64,000 nt of DNA, from the NCBI GenBank assembly GCA_003278425.1, contig QCFE01000001.1:1-64000 (forward strand), written 5' to 3'. Numbering within the stretch: position 1 is the first letter of the stretch; every line of letters starts with the position of its first letter. The position numbers and the translations under genes are program-made. This document shows positions 61,326 through 64,000 of this stretch, piece by piece. The DNA is from Prochlorococcus sp. AG-363-B11 (GTDB taxonomy: Bacteria; Cyanobacteriota; Cyanobacteriia; PCC-6307; Cyanobiaceae). The notes below the pieces were generated by a model. That model was not told the origin of the DNA and searched no databases. It saw only the letters and a program-made list of their open reading frames with translations.

Positions 61326-62873
61326 TTAGCGTTGAAGATTCTTCATAACAATTCCTAAGTTTTTAGCAATCAAGCTCGCATTTGATCCTTCTTCGCATTT
61401 TTTGGCAGCATTTGCATGGATCAAAGCTGAATATGCTAACAGCTCGTAATTAAGGGTATTTTTTGAACAGATCCCTAACGCTCCAACTCCTGAAATAAAT
61501 CCTGCTAACAAATCCCCAAACCCAGACCTAGCTACTGTGTTAGAGGTGTTCACCAATTGCCAAGCCGAACCATTAGGAGAGGCAATCACACTATGTGCGC
61601 CTTTAAGCAAGACTCCAACACCACTTGCCTCAGCTGCCATGGTTGCGGCCTTCAATGGGCAAGAAAGGTCTATATCTGGAAACAAACGAGAAAACTCATT
61701 GATATGAGGAGTAATCCATGTAGATCCTTGTCGTTTCCTTAGCCATTTCCAGCCTTCTTTAGAACTAGAGAGTCTATTCAAGCCATCAGCATCTATTACT
61801 AATAGCCCAGTAAATTCTTCAAGCGCCAAACTAAATTGATCCCAATCTTCATTAGCAATGCCTAACCCTGGACCTATCAACAAAGAATCTATACGATTAA
61901 AATTGATCTTCCCGAGACATTTAGCAAGATAAATTTCCTCTTTTTCGGAAGAAGGGTAGTCATGAAAAATCACTTCTGGAACAATTCCAAATAATGCACT
62001 AGATATTTCTGTAGGCAAAACAGTCTGAATACTTCCTACACCACTAGCCATTGCGCCTTGTAATGCAAGCAAAGAAGCTCCTTTATATTTCTTACACCCA
62101 GCAACTACAAATAATCTTCCTCTCTTATATTTACTTGCATCAGGAGAAATTTTTGGAAGTTCAAAAGACTCAATATCATTTGAAGATATTTTCAAAGGAG
62201 TCGTATTGGGGAATGAGTCAAAAAGAGCTTTTGGTATTCCAATATCAATCCTTACTAAAGTTCCTACATGAGGCAATGCAGAATCTTGAAGCAAGCCTTC
62301 CTTTATTAAGCCTACTGTTAAGGTAAAAGATGCTTTTGCAGCACCTGTCTCAAATATTCTCCCTTTTTCTGAGCATATTCCCGCAGGCACATCCAAACTA
62401 ACTAAACGACCTGGTTTTAGTTCTTCTCTTCTTTTCAAAAGCCTGCCAATGGCTTGAGGTATCGGCCTAGACTGAGCAAGACCAAAAAGAGCCTCAATCC
62501 AAATTGCCTCATCAGAAGCATCAGGCTCTTGTTGGAGTTTAGTTATCCCAATAGAACTACAATAGGACAGCTGTTTAGCCGTTAAAGGCCTTTTAACTTT
62601 TATTGGGCACCATATAGAGACATCAAACCCTGCTAGATGAAGCTCCCTTGCCAAGACAAGACCATCCCCGCCGTTATGACCAGGTCCAACCAAAACAATG
62701 ACGCCATTATTTAAATATTTTCGATTCTTCATGAACCAATCTTTCATGCCTAAGCCAACTTTTTCCATCAATGCTTCTTCAGGCATTCCATACGAAAAAA
62801 GTTGTTCTTCTAACCCTCTCATCTGTGAAGATGAGACAATTAAATGATCAGCATCAAAATTAGGCCAGATCAA
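61326..62873 (-). CDS. nnr: Bifunctional NAD(P)H-hydrate epimerase / ADP-dependent dehydratase
   Basis: A 515-residue fused repair enzyme. The N-terminal NnrE epimerase (about 1-210) has GPGHNGGDGLVLARELH, and the C-terminal NnrD dehydratase (about 225-515) has VVAGCKKYKGAS, LLIGPGLG, NEFSRLFP and NTVARSGFGDLLAG. It repairs hydrated NADH and NADPH. The fusion is usual in bacteria. It is convergent at its 3' end with nothing and divergent from mnmA, with a 40-base gap from the mnmA start at 62914. The start at 62873 is acceptable because conserved residues begin near residue 18. Confidence 0.92.
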   Translation of the reverse strand: MIWPNFDADHLIVSSSQMRGLEEQLFSYGMPEEALMEKVGLGMKDWFMKNRKYLNNGVIVLVGPGHNGGDGLVLARELHLAGFDVSIWCPIKVKRPLTAKQLSYCSSIGITKLQQEPDASDEAIWIEALFGLAQSRPIPQAIGRLLKRREELKPGRLVSLDVPAGICSEKGRIFETGAAKASFTLTVGLIKEGLLQDSALPHVGTLVRIDIGIPKALFDSFPNTTPLKISSNDIESFELPKISPDASKYKRGRLFVVAGCKKYKGASLLALQGAMASGVGSIQTVLPTEISSALFGIVPEVIFHDYPSSEKEEIYLAKCLGKINFNRIDSLLIGPGLGIANEDWDQFSLALEEFTGLLVIDADGLNRLSSSKEGWKWLRKRQGSTWITPHINEFSRLFPDIDLSCPLKAATMAAEASGVGVLLKGAHSVIASPNGSAWQLVNTSNTVARSGFGDLLAGFISGVGALGICSKNTLNYELLAYSALIHANAAKKCEEGSNASLIAKNLGIVMKNLQR

Positions 62874-62913
62874 AGCTGTTCAATGCGTCCATCCACACTA
62901 TGAAGAAATTAGT

Positions 62914-64000
62914 ATGGCAATGACTATTACTCCAAAAGAATCATCACGTTTATCTATTAACCAAGAAGAGGAAGTTACTATTGGTGTAAAGCAAGTTTTA
63001 AAAAGATTAAAGAAGCTTAGGGGAGTGCACCATATAGCTGTAGGTCTCTCTGGGGGAGTTGATAGTTCGTTAACTGCTGCTCTTCTCGTAGAAGCAGGCT
63101 GGAAAGTTGAAGGAATAACTCTTTGGTTAATGAGTGGTAAAGGTTCATGCTGTACTGATGGACTTATTGATGCAGCAGGAATCTGCAAACAACTTGAAAT
63201 ACCTCATCATGTTATTGATGCTAGAGATAATTTTAAAAAGGAGATCATTGATTCTCTTGTTAGAGGGTACAAAGAAGGTCTAACGCCCTCTCCCTGTTCA
63301 AAATGCAACCGCTTTGTAAAGTTTTTTCCAATGCTCGATTGGAGTGAAAAGAATCTAGGGTTAACGCGAATAGCTACTGGACACTATGCTCGAATAAGGC
63401 ATTCTGAAGTAGCCTCAAGCACTAATTCAAAGCAATTAATTCTGCGTCATCAACTTTTGAGGGGCCTTGATGAAACAAAAGATCAAAGCTATTTTCTTTA
63501 CGACTTACCACAAGAAGTTCTAGCAAAAGTGGTTTTCCCTCTAGGAGAGCTAAAAAAATCAGACACAAGAAAAGAAGCAAATCGCTTGAACCTTAGAACT
63601 GCAACTAAACCAGAAAGTCAAGATCTATGCCTAGCAGAACATCATGGCTCAATGAAGGCATTTTTAGATAACTATTTACCCTCAAAGAAAGGTGAAATCA
63701 TTCTTCAAAACGGGGAAATCATAGGAAATCATGATGGAATTGAGCATTTCACAATTGGACAAAGAAAAGGCTTAGGGGTTGCCTGGAAAGAGCCACTTCA
63801 TGTGATAGAGATCCAGGCTTCTACTAATCGTGTAATAGTTGCTCCCAGGTCAGAAGCAAGCAAAAGAGAATGTACTGTGGGAGAAATTAACTGGGTATCA
63901 ATAGAACCACCTAATAAAGAAATAAAAGTGGAAGTTCAATTACGCTATCGAAGTAAGCCTGTTTCAGCCACTCTTTCTCCTTTGCAACCTTCAAGAGAAA
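62914..64000 (+). CDS. mnmA: tRNA-specific 2-thiouridylase MnmA, 3' end outside window
   Basis: The 362 codons seen belong to MnmA (TrmU). The PP-loop GLSGGVDSS (about 47-55) binds ATP. The first catalytic cysteine is in PCSKCNRFVKF (near 130) and the second is in ESQDLCL (near 232). GQRKGLGV and the following beta-barrel domain continue to the edge. It makes 2-thiouridine at U34 of tRNAs for Lys, Glu and Gln. The ATG at 62914 is chosen because a 25-residue tail precedes the conserved HHIAVGLSGG. A second ATG lies two codons later. Confidence 0.95.
   Translation, partial: MAMTITPKESSRLSINQEEEVTIGVKQVLKRLKKLRGVHHIAVGLSGGVDSSLTAALLVEAGWKVEGITLWLMSGKGSCCTDGLIDAAGICKQLEIPHHVIDARDNFKKEIIDSLVRGYKEGLTPSPCSKCNRFVKFFPMLDWSEKNLGLTRIATGHYARIRHSEVASSTNSKQLILRHQLLRGLDETKDQSYFLYDLPQEVLAKVVFPLGELKKSDTRKEANRLNLRTATKPESQDLCLAEHHGSMKAFLDNYLPSKKGEIILQNGEIIGNHDGIEHFTIGQRKGLGVAWKEPLHVIEIQASTNRVIVAPRSEASKRECTVGEINWVSIEPPNKEIKVEVQLRYRSKPVSATLSPLQPSRE

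Noticed and set aside
1-64000. CRISPR arrays, insertion sequences, prophage or toxin-antitoxin genes
   Set aside because: No spaced direct-repeat arrays, transposase, integrase or phage structural proteins were seen.

Overview
The window looks like a marine picocyanobacterium, most probably Prochlorococcus. It is AT-rich and compact, with many overlapping genes. The right half holds a typical cyanobacterial housekeeping set: LexA, FtsH, CobL, the long cyanobacterial ThiE, an orphan LarB, a TIGR03792-type protein, the ARC6/Ftn2 division protein and a short group-2-type sigma factor. The clade is not certain; having lexA and somewhat less extreme AT content on the right fits a low-light-adapted lineage (inference).

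Positions 1 to about 25.2 kb are a surface-polysaccharide island, visibly more AT-rich than the right half. All genes lie on the minus strand and nearly all touch or overlap. In transcription order it holds: RfbC-like epimerase and sugar C-methyltransferase; a KpsC/KpsS-like capsule protein; a nonulosonate block (DapA-family aldolase, NeuB, KdsC-like phosphatase, cupin, NeuA); a Wzy-like membrane protein; a UDP-L-FucNAc block (CapE, CapF, CapG); a family-4 glycosyltransferase; a PglC-like phosphoglycosyl transferase; and a PglD-like acyltransferase. Then comes an unusual cassette: ACP, acyl-AMP ligase, LuxE-like, LuxC-like, FabZ-like, GMC oxidoreductase, small partner, SDR and split transketolase. 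A DegT aminotransferase and a FlaA1-type dehydratase that runs off the left edge close the series. The cassette at 2165-11097 is the best candidate here for an undescribed system. It reads as a carrier-bound acyl-to-aldehyde module feeding a two-subunit ketol transferase, set inside what otherwise resembles a bacillosamine-type operon.

From 25.5 to 35.3 kb, separate transcription units support the same envelope biology: an iron-type alcohol dehydrogenase, tRNA-Ala(GGC), a Wza-like export protein, a UDP-glucuronate 4-epimerase with no standard start codon, UDP-glucose dehydrogenase, GalE and a predicted outer-membrane barrel. Dehydrogenase, epimerase and GalE together would supply UDP-GlcA, UDP-GalA and UDP-Gal.

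From 35.3 kb to the end is ordinary core genome: lexA (with an SOS box), argF, ftsH, ribD, cobL, nadK, pheS, surE, ribF, thiE, thiS, larB, ispF, trmD, era, phoH, rpsP, ffh, ftn2, pdhA, a sigma factor, the NAD(P)HX repair gene and the 5' part of mnmA. No CRISPR array, insertion sequence, rRNA or phage gene was seen.
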